Below, piece by piece: positions 17,012 to 25,080 of a stretch of 59,499 bases of DNA. A program made the translations under genes and the position numbers. Within the stretch, counting starts at the first letter, position 1. Each line of letters starts with the position of its first letter. The DNA lies in assembly GCA_944380635.1 (NCBI GenBank), contig CALWID010000013.1:1-59499 (forward strand), in the 5' to 3' direction. The notes beneath the pieces are model-generated. The model saw nothing but the letters and a program-made list of their open reading frames with translations, was not told the origin of the DNA and ran no database searches. Origin of the DNA: an uncultured Eubacterium sp. (GTDB lineage Bacteria; Bacillota; Clostridia; Oscillospirales; Acutalibacteraceae).

Positions 17012-17701
17012 TTGTCAAAAGTGATTATAAAAACCGAAAATCTTACAAAAACATTTGTTTTGGGCACTGAAAAAGTAACTGCTCTGAATAATGTGAATAT
17101 ATCGGTTCAAAAAGGGCAGATATGCGCCGTGCTCGGCACTTCGGGTTCAGGCAAATCAACTTTGCTGAATATGCTTGCCGGTCTTGAAAGGCCCACTTCG
17201 GGCGCCGTTTATATCGGCAGGCACAGAATAGATAAAATGACGGAACGGGAATTAACTCTTTTCAGGCAGAAATTTACGGGGTTTGTATTTCAGTCATATA
17301 ATTTAATACCGTCCCTCACTGCGCTTGAAAATGTTGCAATGCCGCTTATGTTTAAGGGAGTAAGCAAGCAGGAGCGTGAGGCGCGCGCACTTGAAATGCT
17401 GAAACTTGTGGGGCTTGAAAACAGAAAAGACCACCGCCCCGCCGAAATGAGCGGCGGCCAGCAGCAAAGGGCGGGTATCGCAAGGGCGTTTGTTTCCGCT
17501 CCGCAGGTCATCTTTGCAGATGAGCCCACAGGTAATTTAGACAGTGAAACAACAAAATATGTTATGGAACTTGTTTGTTCACTTGTCCGTAAAAACGGCA
17601 GCACAATGATTCTTGTAACTCATGATAACAGCGTTGCCGCTTACGCGGATAAAATAATCAGAATAATAGACGGAAAAGTTGTTGAAGAAACAGAACTGTA
17701 A
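17012..17701 (+). CDS. ABC transporter ATP-binding protein (MacB/LolD/YtrE type)
   Basis: The 229-residue ATPase is complete: Walker A GTSGSGKST (42-50), Q-loop FVFQSYNLIP, signature MSGGQQQRAGIARAF and Walker B VIFADEPTGNLDSE. It belongs to the MacB/LolD class, whose partners are FtsX-like permeases; the permease gene is two genes downstream (19032). Translation starts at TTG after a GGGGGCGG SD. By analogy with Bacillus ytrE-ytrF, the pair probably forms a mechanotransmission-type complex and not a classical importer. Confidence 0.92.
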   Translation: MSKVIIKTENLTKTFVLGTEKVTALNNVNISVQKGQICAVLGTSGSGKSTLLNMLAGLERPTSGAVYIGRHRIDKMTERELTLFRQKFTGFVFQSYNLIPSLTALENVAMPLMFKGVSKQEREARALEMLKLVGLENRKDHRPAEMSGGQQQRAGIARAFVSAPQVIFADEPTGNLDSETTKYVMELVCSLVRKNGSTMILVTHDNSVAAYADKIIRIIDGKVVEETEL

Positions 17702-17713
17702 AAGGAGAATACA

Positions 17714-19045
17714 ATGAAAAAATTTTCAAAAATTACAGCGCTTTTAGTTGCGCTTATCTTAATAATAATACCTTCATTCGCATTTGCCGAAACAGCGCAG
17801 GTTTCGCAAAATCTGAGCCCCTCGCTCATATCCGTCGGATTCACGGCGGATAAAAGCAGCGTTGCCCCGGGCGGCACCGTTAAACTTGAGTTTAAACTGA
17901 AAAACACAAGTAATTCCATAGATATAAGAAATGTAAATATCCGCCTTTCCGGCGGGGAAACGCTTATAGTAAACAACGGGGGAGACGGTGTTTACGCCGA
18001 TAGGATTGCAAAAAACTCCACTTATTCCTTTTCTAAAACATTTTATTGCAGCCCTCAGGCTGCCGGCGGAGTTTATCCTGTAACGCTCAGCGCCGAATAT
18101 GAATATTTTGACGGCGGCGAAAAACTTTCCTCTTCCGCTGAAATAAATTACAGCGTGCATGTTTCGCAGTCCGCGTCCTCTGAGTTGCTCACACCGCAGC
18201 TTCTTATTTCCGATTATTCATACGGCGGCGCGTATGTTGCCGGCGGCTCTGCTTTTGATTTGCATTTTACGGTTAAAAACACTTCAAAAAATATTGCCGT
18301 TCAAAATGTTGTGCTCAAACTTTCGGGCGGCGACGCCTTTGTGCCGGATGGTGAAACAGATACGGATTACGCTGAGAAAATCTCTTCTCAACTTGAATTT
18401 ACAAAAAAACTGAAATGCGCTTCATCAGTAGTTTCAGGCACTTACCCGATAACGCTGTCCGTTTCTTACGAATACTTTGACGGCGGCGAAAAAGCAACGC
18501 AAAGCGCGGAATTTTCAATGAGCGTTCGTGTTCAGCAGCCTGAAAGCGTTGAATTCGGCACAGTTGCCCTTTCCGGCCAGAGCGTTACGGTCGGCCAGGA
18601 GCAGGATTGCGCTTTCACCGTGATAAATACGGGCAAAAGCGCGGTTTCAAACGGCAGAGTAAAACTGCTTGATTCATCGGGCGGCGAACTTGCCTCGGCA
18701 TATATAGGCAATATTGAAGCGGGCGAGCAGTTTGCCAGCAATTACACTCTGCCTGTAACATTTAAAACCGCCGGAAATCAAAATCTGACCCTCGTTTTTG
18801 AATATGAAAATGACGGCGGTGAGAAAAAATCGGTTTCAAGTGATTTTTCGGTTACTGCCGAGGAGCAGGAAGACCCTTACGCCGAACTTCAAACCCAGAC
18901 GGATGTTGCTCAGGGCGAAGGGGATTACACTCTGTTTTACATTCTTGGCGCAGTTGCCGCCGTTATAATTCTGATTGTGGTTATAGTTGTTGTAAAACGC
19001 AAAAAAGCCAAAAAAGGCGGTGAGGAGTTCAATGAAGAAATCTGA
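17714..19045 (+). CDS. Exported Ig-like (CARDB-type) protein with C-terminal membrane anchor
   Basis: The 443-residue protein has a signal peptide (cleavage likely after AFA, residue 25) and three consecutive beta domains of about 110 residues. The first two are clear duplicates: FKLKNTSNSIDIRNVNIRLSG versus FTVKNTSKNIAVQNVVLKLSG in aligned positions, each ending in YEYFDGGEK. The third is shorter (CAFTVINTGKSAV). It closes with a membrane helix (YILGAVAAVIILIVVIVVV) and a Lys-rich tail, so the domains face outside. It sits between the MacB-type ATPase and its permease, and its end overlaps the permease gene by 14 bases. A role as an extracellular sensor or adaptor for the ABC complex is inferred. 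Confidence 0.8.
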   Translation: MKKFSKITALLVALILIIIPSFAFAETAQVSQNLSPSLISVGFTADKSSVAPGGTVKLEFKLKNTSNSIDIRNVNIRLSGGETLIVNNGGDGVYADRIAKNSTYSFSKTFYCSPQAAGGVYPVTLSAEYEYFDGGEKLSSSAEINYSVHVSQSASSELLTPQLLISDYSYGGAYVAGGSAFDLHFTVKNTSKNIAVQNVVLKLSGGDAFVPDGETDTDYAEKISSQLEFTKKLKCASSVVSGTYPITLSVSYEYFDGGEKATQSAEFSMSVRVQQPESVEFGTVALSGQSVTVGQEQDCAFTVINTGKSAVSNGRVKLLDSSGGELASAYIGNIEAGEQFASNYTLPVTFKTAGNQNLTLVFEYENDGGEKKSVSSDFSVTAEEQEDPYAELQTQTDVAQGEGDYTLFYILGAVAAVIILIVVIVVVKRKKAKKGGEEFNEEI

Positions 19046-20369
19046 TATATTCGCTATGGCTATACGCAATTTAAAGGGCAGGCGCTCCCGCACAAAACTT
19101 ACGGTAATAGGCGTGGTTATAGGCACCTGCGCAATAGTTATAATGATTTCCATAGGTGTAGGCATTAATAATACCGTAACAGAGCAGTACAGAAATTCAG
19201 CGTCCGCCACAAGGATAAGCGTTTATAAAGATATAGCGGCAGAGGATAATACAGATGTAAAACAGCCGCCGCTTGATGACCGCGCGGTGGAATATATAAA
19301 CAGCATTGAAAATGTTAAAGCCGTTATGCCTGTTATAAATATGACGGATTATGCGAATATAACCCGCGGCAGATATTCATATTCGGGCGGCAATATAACA
19401 GCGGTTGATTTCAGCGTTTTCTCATCGCTCGGCATAACCGCCGGCGGCAGTGAAATTAACCCTTCCGCGGATATTAATTCCGTTTATTTTGGGGACAGGG
19501 CTGCCGTTAATTTTACGGACAACAACGGCAACGCGGTAAAATATGAATCTGATGAGGACGGCAATATCACCGATTGTGAAATAAAGCCGCTTACTGATAC
19601 ATTTTATATTTCCCCTGCCGGAAACGGGGAAAACGGCACGGAAAGTTCTTCCTCTGCTCAGGCTCAGCGCATACGGGTTGCCGATATAATTGATTCCCCC
19701 GGCAGTTCGGGAATGGATACTTCAAACAGCATTTTTATAGATATGAAAGCGGCTCAGCGGCTTATACGCGAATATAACGCTCTTAATTCAAAGCCAAATA
19801 CCGCGCCGGAATATTCTGAAATTTATGTTTATGTTGATGATGTAAAGAATGTTTCCGCCGTTCAGCAGGCAATAGGCGCGTCCGGGCTTGCCACATATTC
19901 TAATGAGGACGATATAAACAGCACAAAACGCACTATGGCGGCCGTGCAGTTAGTGCTTGGCGCTATCGGCGCCGTTTCAATGCTGGTTGCCGCTTTCGGT
20001 ATCAGCAATACAATGGTTATGGCGGTGTATGAGCGCACAAAGGAAATCGGCGTAATGAAAGTAATCGGCTGTGATATTGCGGATATAAAAGCCGTTTTCC
20101 TGTGCGAGGCGGGAATGATAGGGCTTTTCGGCGGAGTTATCGGCGTTGTTATCAGTTTGATAGTTTCGTTTATAGCAAATCTTGCGGCAGGGGCGGTAAT
20201 AGGCGCTCTTGCGGGCGATTCCTCCGGCTCGTTTACCGTATCCTCCGTGCCTGTATGGCTCGTTTTGCTCGGTATAGGATTTTCAGTTATAATAGGCATA
20301 GTTTCGGGTATTTCACCCGCAAACAGGGCAATAAAGGTCAGTGCCCTTAAAGCCATTCACAATGAATAG
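19032..20369 (+). CDS. ABC transporter permease, MacB/FtsX family (YtrF-like)
   Basis: The 445-residue protein shows the MacB topology. It has an N-terminal helix (KLTVIGVVIGTCAIVIMISI) and a long extracellular domain of about 240 residues containing VKAVMPVINMT. The three C-terminal helices include the FtsX motif (FGISNTMVMAVYERTKEIGVMKVIG). The ATG at 19032 is chosen over the GTG at 19020 because GAGGAG (19022-19027) sits just before it. The gene overlaps the end of the Ig-like protein gene. It is the probable partner of the first ATPase. Confidence 0.9.
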   Translation: MKKSDIFAMAIRNLKGRRSRTKLTVIGVVIGTCAIVIMISIGVGINNTVTEQYRNSASATRISVYKDIAAEDNTDVKQPPLDDRAVEYINSIENVKAVMPVINMTDYANITRGRYSYSGGNITAVDFSVFSSLGITAGGSEINPSADINSVYFGDRAAVNFTDNNGNAVKYESDEDGNITDCEIKPLTDTFYISPAGNGENGTESSSSAQAQRIRVADIIDSPGSSGMDTSNSIFIDMKAAQRLIREYNALNSKPNTAPEYSEIYVYVDDVKNVSAVQQAIGASGLATYSNEDDINSTKRTMAAVQLVLGAIGAVSMLVAAFGISNTMVMAVYERTKEIGVMKVIGCDIADIKAVFLCEAGMIGLFGGVIGVVISLIVSFIANLAAGAVIGALAGDSSGSFTVSSVPVWLVLLGIGFSVIIGIVSGISPANRAIKVSALKAIHNE

Positions 20370-20384
20370 AAGGTGTGCCTTTTG

Positions 20385-20741
20385 ATGTTTTCGCTTGACT
20401 CAAGAAGCCGTGAACCCATATATGTGCAACTTGAGAAAGAGATAGTAAAATTTATTAACCTCGGTGTTTATGAGGCGGACAGTCCGCTTCCGTCCGTCCG
20501 CGCTCTTGCCACCGAACTTTCAATAAACCCCAACACGGTTTCAAAAGCATATAAAAATTTAGAACAGCACGGCATTATTTACACTTCGCCCGGCAAAGGT
20601 GTTTTTGTTAATAAAACAGACCTTTCCACTATTCACAGAGAGGCGGAAAAAATAGTTTTTGCAGCGCTTAAAGACGCTAAAAACGCCGGTATGGAAAAGG
20701 CTGAAGTTCTCAGCATTGTAAACTCGGTTTGGGAGGAATAA
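20385..20741 (+). CDS. GntR-family regulator, YtrA subfamily
   Basis: The 118-residue regulator has an N-terminal winged helix (REPIYVQLEKEIVKFI, then LPSVRALATELSINPNTV and YKNLEQHGIIYTSPGKGVFV) and only a short helical tail, as in the YtrA subfamily. This subfamily commonly represses ABC-transporter operons that contain it. The ATG at 20385 is preferred over the upstream GTG at 20373, which lies within the SD (GAAGGTG). The candidate operator is at 16926-16948. The stop is 2 bases before the next ATPase start. Confidence 0.92.
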   Translation: MFSLDSRSREPIYVQLEKEIVKFINLGVYEADSPLPSVRALATELSINPNTVSKAYKNLEQHGIIYTSPGKGVFVNKTDLSTIHREAEKIVFAALKDAKNAGMEKAEVLSIVNSVWEE

Positions 20742-20743
20742 TT

Positions 20744-21643
20744 ATGATTGAAATAAAAGAACTAACAAAAAATTTCGGCAGCACAAAAGCGCTTGATAAT
20801 GTTTCGTTTAATATGGACGACGGTTCTATTTTCGGGCTTGTAGGCTCAAACGGCGCCGGCAAAAGCACGCTGCTGAGGGTGCTTTCGGGAATTTATCAGC
20901 CGGACGGCGGCAATGTGTATTTAGACGGCGAAACACCGTTTGAAAATATTAAAGTAAAAAACAATATTGCGTTTGTTTCCGATTTTCCGTATTTTTATCC
21001 TGGCTCAACTATGGATTCAATGGCTCGGTATTATAAAGAAACATATTCCGGGTGGGACGATATTAGGTATACAAACCTGAAAAGCGTTTTTCCAATCAAT
21101 TCCAGGCAGAAAATATCATCAATGAGTAAAGGTATGCAAAGGCAGACGGCAATAGTTCTTGCGCTATCCCACGCGCCTAAATATGTGCTTTTTGATGAAA
21201 TATTTGACGGACTTGACCCTGTTATCAGGGAACTTGTTAAAAAGATACTTATTGAGTATCTTTCCGTTATGAAAGCAACGGTGGTTATTGCAAGCCATAA
21301 TTTAAGGGAACTTGAGGGATTTTGCGACCATATCGGCCTTTTGCACCGCGGCGGAGTGCTGCTTGAAAAAGATATAGACGGCGAATCAGCCGGTATTTAC
21401 AAAGTGCAGTTTATTATGGAGCAAAATAATTTTGAGCAGATAAGGAATAAACTCAATATTGTAAATGAAACGCATCAGGGTAAGATGATACAACTCACAG
21501 TAAAGGGTGAGGAAGAGCAGATAAGGCAGATTATAGAATCAGGCTCGCCTGTTTTCTTTGAATCTCTGCCGCTCACTCTTGAAGAGTTGTTTATAAGCGA
21601 AATGGAGGCAGCAGGCTATGAAATCAACAAAATATTCAGTTAA
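20744..21643 (+). CDS. ABC transporter ATP-binding protein (YtrB-like)
   Basis: The 299-residue ATPase has Walker A GSNGAGKST (34-42), Walker B YVLFDEIFDGLDP and the switch His in VIASHNLRELEGF. The signature is unusual, MSKGMQRQ instead of LSGGQ, as seen in YtrB-type proteins that pair with a separate polytopic membrane partner. About 70 C-terminal residues form an extra domain. Start at 20744 follows GGGAGGA with ideal spacing. The end overlaps the membrane gene by 26 bases, marking 21618 as the partner. Confidence 0.9.
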   Translation: MIEIKELTKNFGSTKALDNVSFNMDDGSIFGLVGSNGAGKSTLLRVLSGIYQPDGGNVYLDGETPFENIKVKNNIAFVSDFPYFYPGSTMDSMARYYKETYSGWDDIRYTNLKSVFPINSRQKISSMSKGMQRQTAIVLALSHAPKYVLFDEIFDGLDPVIRELVKKILIEYLSVMKATVVIASHNLRELEGFCDHIGLLHRGGVLLEKDIDGESAGIYKVQFIMEQNNFEQIRNKLNIVNETHQGKMIQLTVKGEEEQIRQIIESGSPVFFESLPLTLEELFISEMEAAGYEINKIFS

Positions 21644-23615
21644 AAGCGCTTTCGGCGCGGCGTTCAAATCCGTTTTTCGCCGCCAGTTTCCGGGCGCAGC
21701 AGTGATTGCCGCAATCTGCGCCTGCCTGTCCGTTATATCCGCAATTATATACTGTATGAATAACGGTTCACCCGGGTATAATGATATTTCAGGCGAAGTC
21801 CTCATTTGGGGCTCGTTCGTATTGTTTGCGGTTTCGGTATACTGCGCGGTTTCCGTCGGCATTATGTATAATTCGTATTTCAGCCGCAGGGCGTGCGATT
21901 ATCATTTTGCAATGCCGTATAAAAGGAGCAATATTTATAATTCTAATTTCCTTTTCGGTCTGCTGGCAATTGTTTTCGCCCTTCTTGTATCGGCGGCTTC
22001 ATTTGCACTTACTGTTAAAATTATTGAAACCGTTTATAATAATTCTCACTTTACAACTATAAACTTCACGGTTCAATATGCGGTAATTTTAAAGCCGCTG
22101 CTTACTTTGCTTGCCGCTTTGCTTGCGGGTTATTCGGTGTGCTCAATGTGCGCCGCTGCTGCCGGGAAATGGCTTCAGTATGCTGCATTTTGCTTTATCG
22201 GCATTATTTCCGTGCCCGTTATGCTTATAGGCATTGCGTCCCGCATAAGCGATGTGTGGGGCTTTATGGCGGATGTGTTTAGATTTTCAAGCGTAACGCC
22301 CGTCGGCGTTGCGGCAATGATAGCGCGCGGCGCAACAGATAAAATGTATGTTTTTATGAGCGTAGTTTCGCTGGCGGAATTTGCCGCAATGTACCTTGCC
22401 GGCCTTTTAACCTTTAAACACAGAAAAGCGGAGATAGCGGAAAACGGCCAGGGCGGCACTTTGATAAAATATATCCTTATGATTGTGTTCGTTATATCCG
22501 GCTTTGTATATTTCAGCGCGGAAAAGAACTTTTTGGCAACTGCCGTAACGGGCGTTATTACCGCGTTTGCCTGCGCCGCTTTGTTCAGCGCCGGTCAGGT
22601 GCGCCGCAAAAAGATTTTTACAAAGCAAACAGGCATTATATTCGGCGTTGTAACCGGTGTGTGTCTTATTTTAACCGCAAGCGTTTATCTTATAAATTCC
22701 TCGTCATATGTAAAATATGTTCCAAAGGCGGATGAGGTTCAGAGCGTTACGGTTGCGGAATATGACAGTTTTTCAGGCTACACAAACGAACCTCTCTGGT
22801 ATATTATAGAACTTCTTAACGGCGAGCCGACATCGTCCGGCGAGGTAACGCTGGATGAACCGCAGAATATTCAGGCGGTTATTGATTTTCACAACCGTGC
22901 CGTTTCCGACGAAGTTATGAATTATACGCTGAAAAACAAAATATCAGAAACGATTAATAATTTTTCGGAGGCAACTACCGTATCAACATCAAACGCGAAT
23001 GACGCGGATGGGGCTGTTCCGACAGAAGAGGAAATAACAGAAGCGATTAGTTGCACTATCGAGTATAAACTTAAGAACGGCGGAACTGTAAAACGCTCTT
23101 ACACAATAAATTATGATTTGTGGCACGAATTTCTTGCTGCTTTTAAAACACAGGAGGCAATTATGCAGCAGGAGCCGTATTCAATTAATACGGACGAGAT
23201 TTTGTATGTTGAGGGCACGATTTATAATTATGATCAAGGTTCGGACGACTCTTATTTTACATCATACAATACTTATATCATTTCACCGCAGGAATGGGCA
23301 GATATTCGCGATGTACTTGTTGAGGATAGAATAAACGAATCGGATTATGATTTTAGGTACGGATTTGACGGCGCAGGCTATTTTACCATTTATACGCTCG
23401 CCGCTGATTTGCCGCAGGAGCAAAAAGATTTGATACTCAGTATGACTCCGCGTGAAAGGTATGATTTTGTTGCAGAATACAACACCCTTCTGACTGCGGA
23501 CCCGGAGAAATATTCGGTTTATCCTGTTGAAGAAGCCAGCGTAAACATAAACAACAGTGATAAGAAAACAGTACAACTTATGCAAAGCCCCGAAATGCAA
23601 AATAATTTAACATAA
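21618..23615 (+). CDS. ABC transporter membrane subunit with large extracellular domain (YtrC/YtrD position)
   Basis: The 665-residue protein has around eight to ten hydrophobic segments in the first 365 residues (e.g. AAVIAAICACLSVISAIIY, ALLVSAASFALTV, GIISVPVMLIGIAS). A soluble region of about 300 residues follows the last helix (GVVTGVCLILTASVYLI) and should face outside. This tail has no recognised domain. The gene occupies the place of ytrC/ytrD in Bacillus-type operons. Its start overlaps the ATPase gene, supporting a complex with it. A terminator lies just downstream. Confidence 0.8.
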   Translation: MKSTKYSVKSAFGAAFKSVFRRQFPGAAVIAAICACLSVISAIIYCMNNGSPGYNDISGEVLIWGSFVLFAVSVYCAVSVGIMYNSYFSRRACDYHFAMPYKRSNIYNSNFLFGLLAIVFALLVSAASFALTVKIIETVYNNSHFTTINFTVQYAVILKPLLTLLAALLAGYSVCSMCAAAAGKWLQYAAFCFIGIISVPVMLIGIASRISDVWGFMADVFRFSSVTPVGVAAMIARGATDKMYVFMSVVSLAEFAAMYLAGLLTFKHRKAEIAENGQGGTLIKYILMIVFVISGFVYFSAEKNFLATAVTGVITAFACAALFSAGQVRRKKIFTKQTGIIFGVVTGVCLILTASVYLINSSSYVKYVPKADEVQSVTVAEYDSFSGYTNEPLWYIIELLNGEPTSSGEVTLDEPQNIQAVIDFHNRAVSDEVMNYTLKNKISETINNFSEATTVSTSNANDADGAVPTEEEITEAISCTIEYKLKNGGTVKRSYTINYDLWHEFLAAFKTQEAIMQQEPYSINTDEILYVEGTIYNYDQGSDDSYFTSYNTYIISPQEWADIRDVLVEDRINESDYDFRYGFDGAGYFTIYTLAADLPQEQKDLILSMTPRERYDFVAEYNTLLTADPEKYSVYPVEEASVNINNSDKKTVQLMQSPEMQNNLT

Positions 23616-23625
23616 ATAAAAGAAA

Positions 23626-23658
23626 AGGAAGGCGCTGTTTTTCAGCACCTTCTTTTTT
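23626..23658 (+). terminator. Terminator of the Ytr-like operon
   Basis: GAAGGCGCTG and CAGCACCTTC pair around TTTTT with one mismatch, followed by TTTTTT. Confidence 0.85.
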
Positions 23659-23690
23659 GTCCTTGCGGCAAAGCAAAACCGCCTTTTTTG

Positions 23691-24065
23691 CCGCCTCCCC
23701 TGTGTAAGGGAGCAGTTTCAACGCGAGTTGCTCCCCGCTTCACCGCCTCCCCTGTGTAAGGGAAACAGTTTCAACGCAAGTCGCTCTCACTCACTTCCTC
23801 CCCTGTGTAGAGGGCAGTTTCAACGCGAGTTGCTCCCCACTCACCGCCTCCCCTGTGTAAGGGAGCAGTTTCAACGCAAGTCACTCCTCACTTCACTGCC
23901 TCCCCCTGTGTAAGGGGGCAGTTTCAACGCAAGTTGTTCCCCGTTTCACCGCCTCCCCTGTGTAAGGGGAGGTGGGTTGCCGCAGGCAACTCGGAGGGGT
24001 TGTTGTGAGCCGCCGAACACATAAAAAGCAAAAAAGCAGTAACAATCCCTCAATCAAAGCGCTCT
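23691..24065. repeat. Tandem array of about 51-bp hairpin repeats
   Basis: The core CCTCCCCTGTGTAAGGG recurs with starts at 23694, 23746, 23797, 23847, 23899 and 23952 (steps 52, 51, 50, 52, 53). Each of the first five is followed by CAGTTTCAACGC. The last copy is a complete unit with hairpin 1 (CTCCCC/GGGGAG), hairpin 2 (GTTGCC-gca-GGCAAC, 23976-23990) and the tail GGAGGGGTTGTTG. A partial inverted copy (AACAATCCCTCAATCAAAGC) lies near 24040. The whole repeat diverges gradually and there are no unique spacers, so this is not CRISPR. It belongs to the same family as the block at 2019-2600. Confidence 0.85.
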
Positions 24066-24084
24066 TGAACTTAAAATCACAGCA

Positions 24085-24115
24085 AAAAAGGCGGCTCGTT
24101 ACGAACCGCCTTTTT
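24085..24115. terminator. Bidirectional terminator
   Basis: AAAAAGGCGG and CCGCCTTTTT form a symmetric stem with TCG/CGA extending it inside. On the minus strand it lies about 80 bases beyond the 44-residue peptide gene and would terminate it. Confidence 0.8.
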
Positions 24116-24198
24116 CATTTTAACAAATAATTCTCTTTTTGCGCTTAAAAAGCAAGATTAAGCCGAAACCGCTTTTTATAGCGTCGAATGCAGTTTTA

Positions 24199-24333
24199 CT
24201 ATCTTAAAAGTGAAAAGCCTATATCAATGGCTCCGCTCAGCAGGCGCGATGTTTTTTTCATTCCTATGGTTTCGGTTATCCATAAAATGATAAGCGCCAC
24301 CAAAATTGCAATAATCAGCGTTTCTTTTTTCAT
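24199..24333 (-). CDS. 44-residue single-span membrane peptide, unknown function
   Basis: A strong SD (GGAGG) lies 8 bases before the ATG on the minus strand. The product begins MKKETLIIAILVALIILWI, one membrane helix near residues 6-19, followed by a basic stretch (MKKTSR) and an amphipathic tail ending FSLLR. It has its own promoter (24389-24416) and terminator, and is divergent from the decarboxylase pump genes. The size and layout resemble small membrane regulatory peptides or type I toxin-like peptides. No family recognised; no antisense RNA could be identified with confidence. Confidence 0.65.
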   Translation of the reverse strand: MKKETLIIAILVALIILWITETIGMKKTSRLLSGAIDIGFSLLR

Positions 24334-24388
24334 TTTGCGCACCTCCGTAAACAGGCAAATGTTTATTTTGCTTTATTTCGCTAATAAT

Positions 24389-24416
24389 ATTATAAACTTT
24401 TTTAAAAATAAATCAA
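24389..24416 (-). promoter_or_regulatory. Sigma-A promoter of the 44-residue membrane peptide
   Basis: On the minus strand TTGATT (24416-24411), a 16-base spacer and a consensus TATAAT (24394-24389), leaving a leader of about 50 bases. Confidence 0.75.
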
Positions 24417-24492
24417 TAGCCGCAGTCAATTTCATTGTGCGGATATTTTAATGGAATATTATTAAATATTGAATAAAAATGAAAAATTAAGG

Positions 24493-24521
24493 TTGAAAAA
24501 CGCCGTCATCTGTTTTATAAT
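24493..24521 (+). promoter_or_regulatory. Sigma-A promoter of the sodium-pump subunit genes
   Basis: TTGAAA (24493-24498), a 17-base spacer and consensus TATAAT (24516-24521). Transcription should start near 24528, which argues against translation from the TTG at 24531. Confidence 0.85.
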
Positions 24522-24554
24522 ACTACTAATTTGGATGAATTCGGGGGAATGTTT

Positions 24555-25010
24555 ATGCAAAACCTTATTTTTCATATAAATGCGTTTCCCGTTGCGGCGG
24601 AAACATACAAAGAATATCTCGGAGGTGTTGATTGGGTGCTTACTTCAGAAGTTGTTATTGCCGGCATTGTTATTGTTATGCTGGTGCTCATTTTGCTCAT
24701 TCTTATCTTTAAAGGATTCGGCAAAGCGGTTTCAAAAGGCGAAAAAGCAGGAAATGATAAAAACACTGCTGTTCAGATTGCGGCTCCCGCGCCTGCGGTT
24801 TCTTCCGCCCCCGCGCCTGCGGTTTCTTCCGCCCCCGCGCCTGTTGTGCAGAGCGGTATCAGCGGCGAAATCGTTGCGGCTATTGCTGCCGCCGTTTACG
24901 CGGCAGAGGGCGGAAAGCAGGTAACAATCCGTTCTATCAGAGTCAGAAATGTTCCGGGCAGAAACCCGTGGGCAGCCGCCGCTATTGCGGATAATACAAG
25001 ACCTTTCTGA
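24555..25010 (+). CDS. OadG-family sodium pump decarboxylase gamma subunit
   Basis: The 151-residue protein has one membrane helix (VVIAGIVIVMLVLILLILIF, about residues 30-50), a charged stretch and an Ala/Pro linker with the 8-residue repeat APAPAVSS (24-base DNA repeats). The C-terminal domain has GEIVAAIAAAVYA and ends NPWAAAAIADNTRPF, the typical OadG-family ending. The subunit joins the membrane beta subunit to the carboxyltransferase in sodium-translocating decarboxylases. There is no biotin (AMKM) site. The ATG at 24555 is chosen because GGGGG (24543-24547) lies 7 bases upstream; upstream starts are too close to the SD or to the transcription start. Confidence 0.85.
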   Translation: MQNLIFHINAFPVAAETYKEYLGGVDWVLTSEVVIAGIVIVMLVLILLILIFKGFGKAVSKGEKAGNDKNTAVQIAAPAPAVSSAPAPAVSSAPAPVVQSGISGEIVAAIAAAVYAAEGGKQVTIRSIRVRNVPGRNPWAAAAIADNTRPF

Positions 25011-25021
25011 ATTTGTTACTA

Positions 25022-25050
25022 AACGGGTTTGCGGCAACAGCCCGTTTTTT
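25022..25050 (+). terminator. Intercistronic hairpin with U-tract between the gamma and beta subunit genes
   Basis: AACGGG and CCCGTT pair around a 13-base loop and are followed by TTTTTT. It could be a partial terminator that lowers beta expression relative to gamma. It lies 30 bases before the beta start codon. Confidence 0.55.
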
Positions 25051-25080
25051 AACGCTGTTTTTTAAAGGAGGACTTTTATA

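Noticed and set aside
23691-23990. CRISPR-like regular repeats
   Set aside because: The full 50-53 bp period is repetitive with gradual drift; there are no unique spacers and no cas genes.
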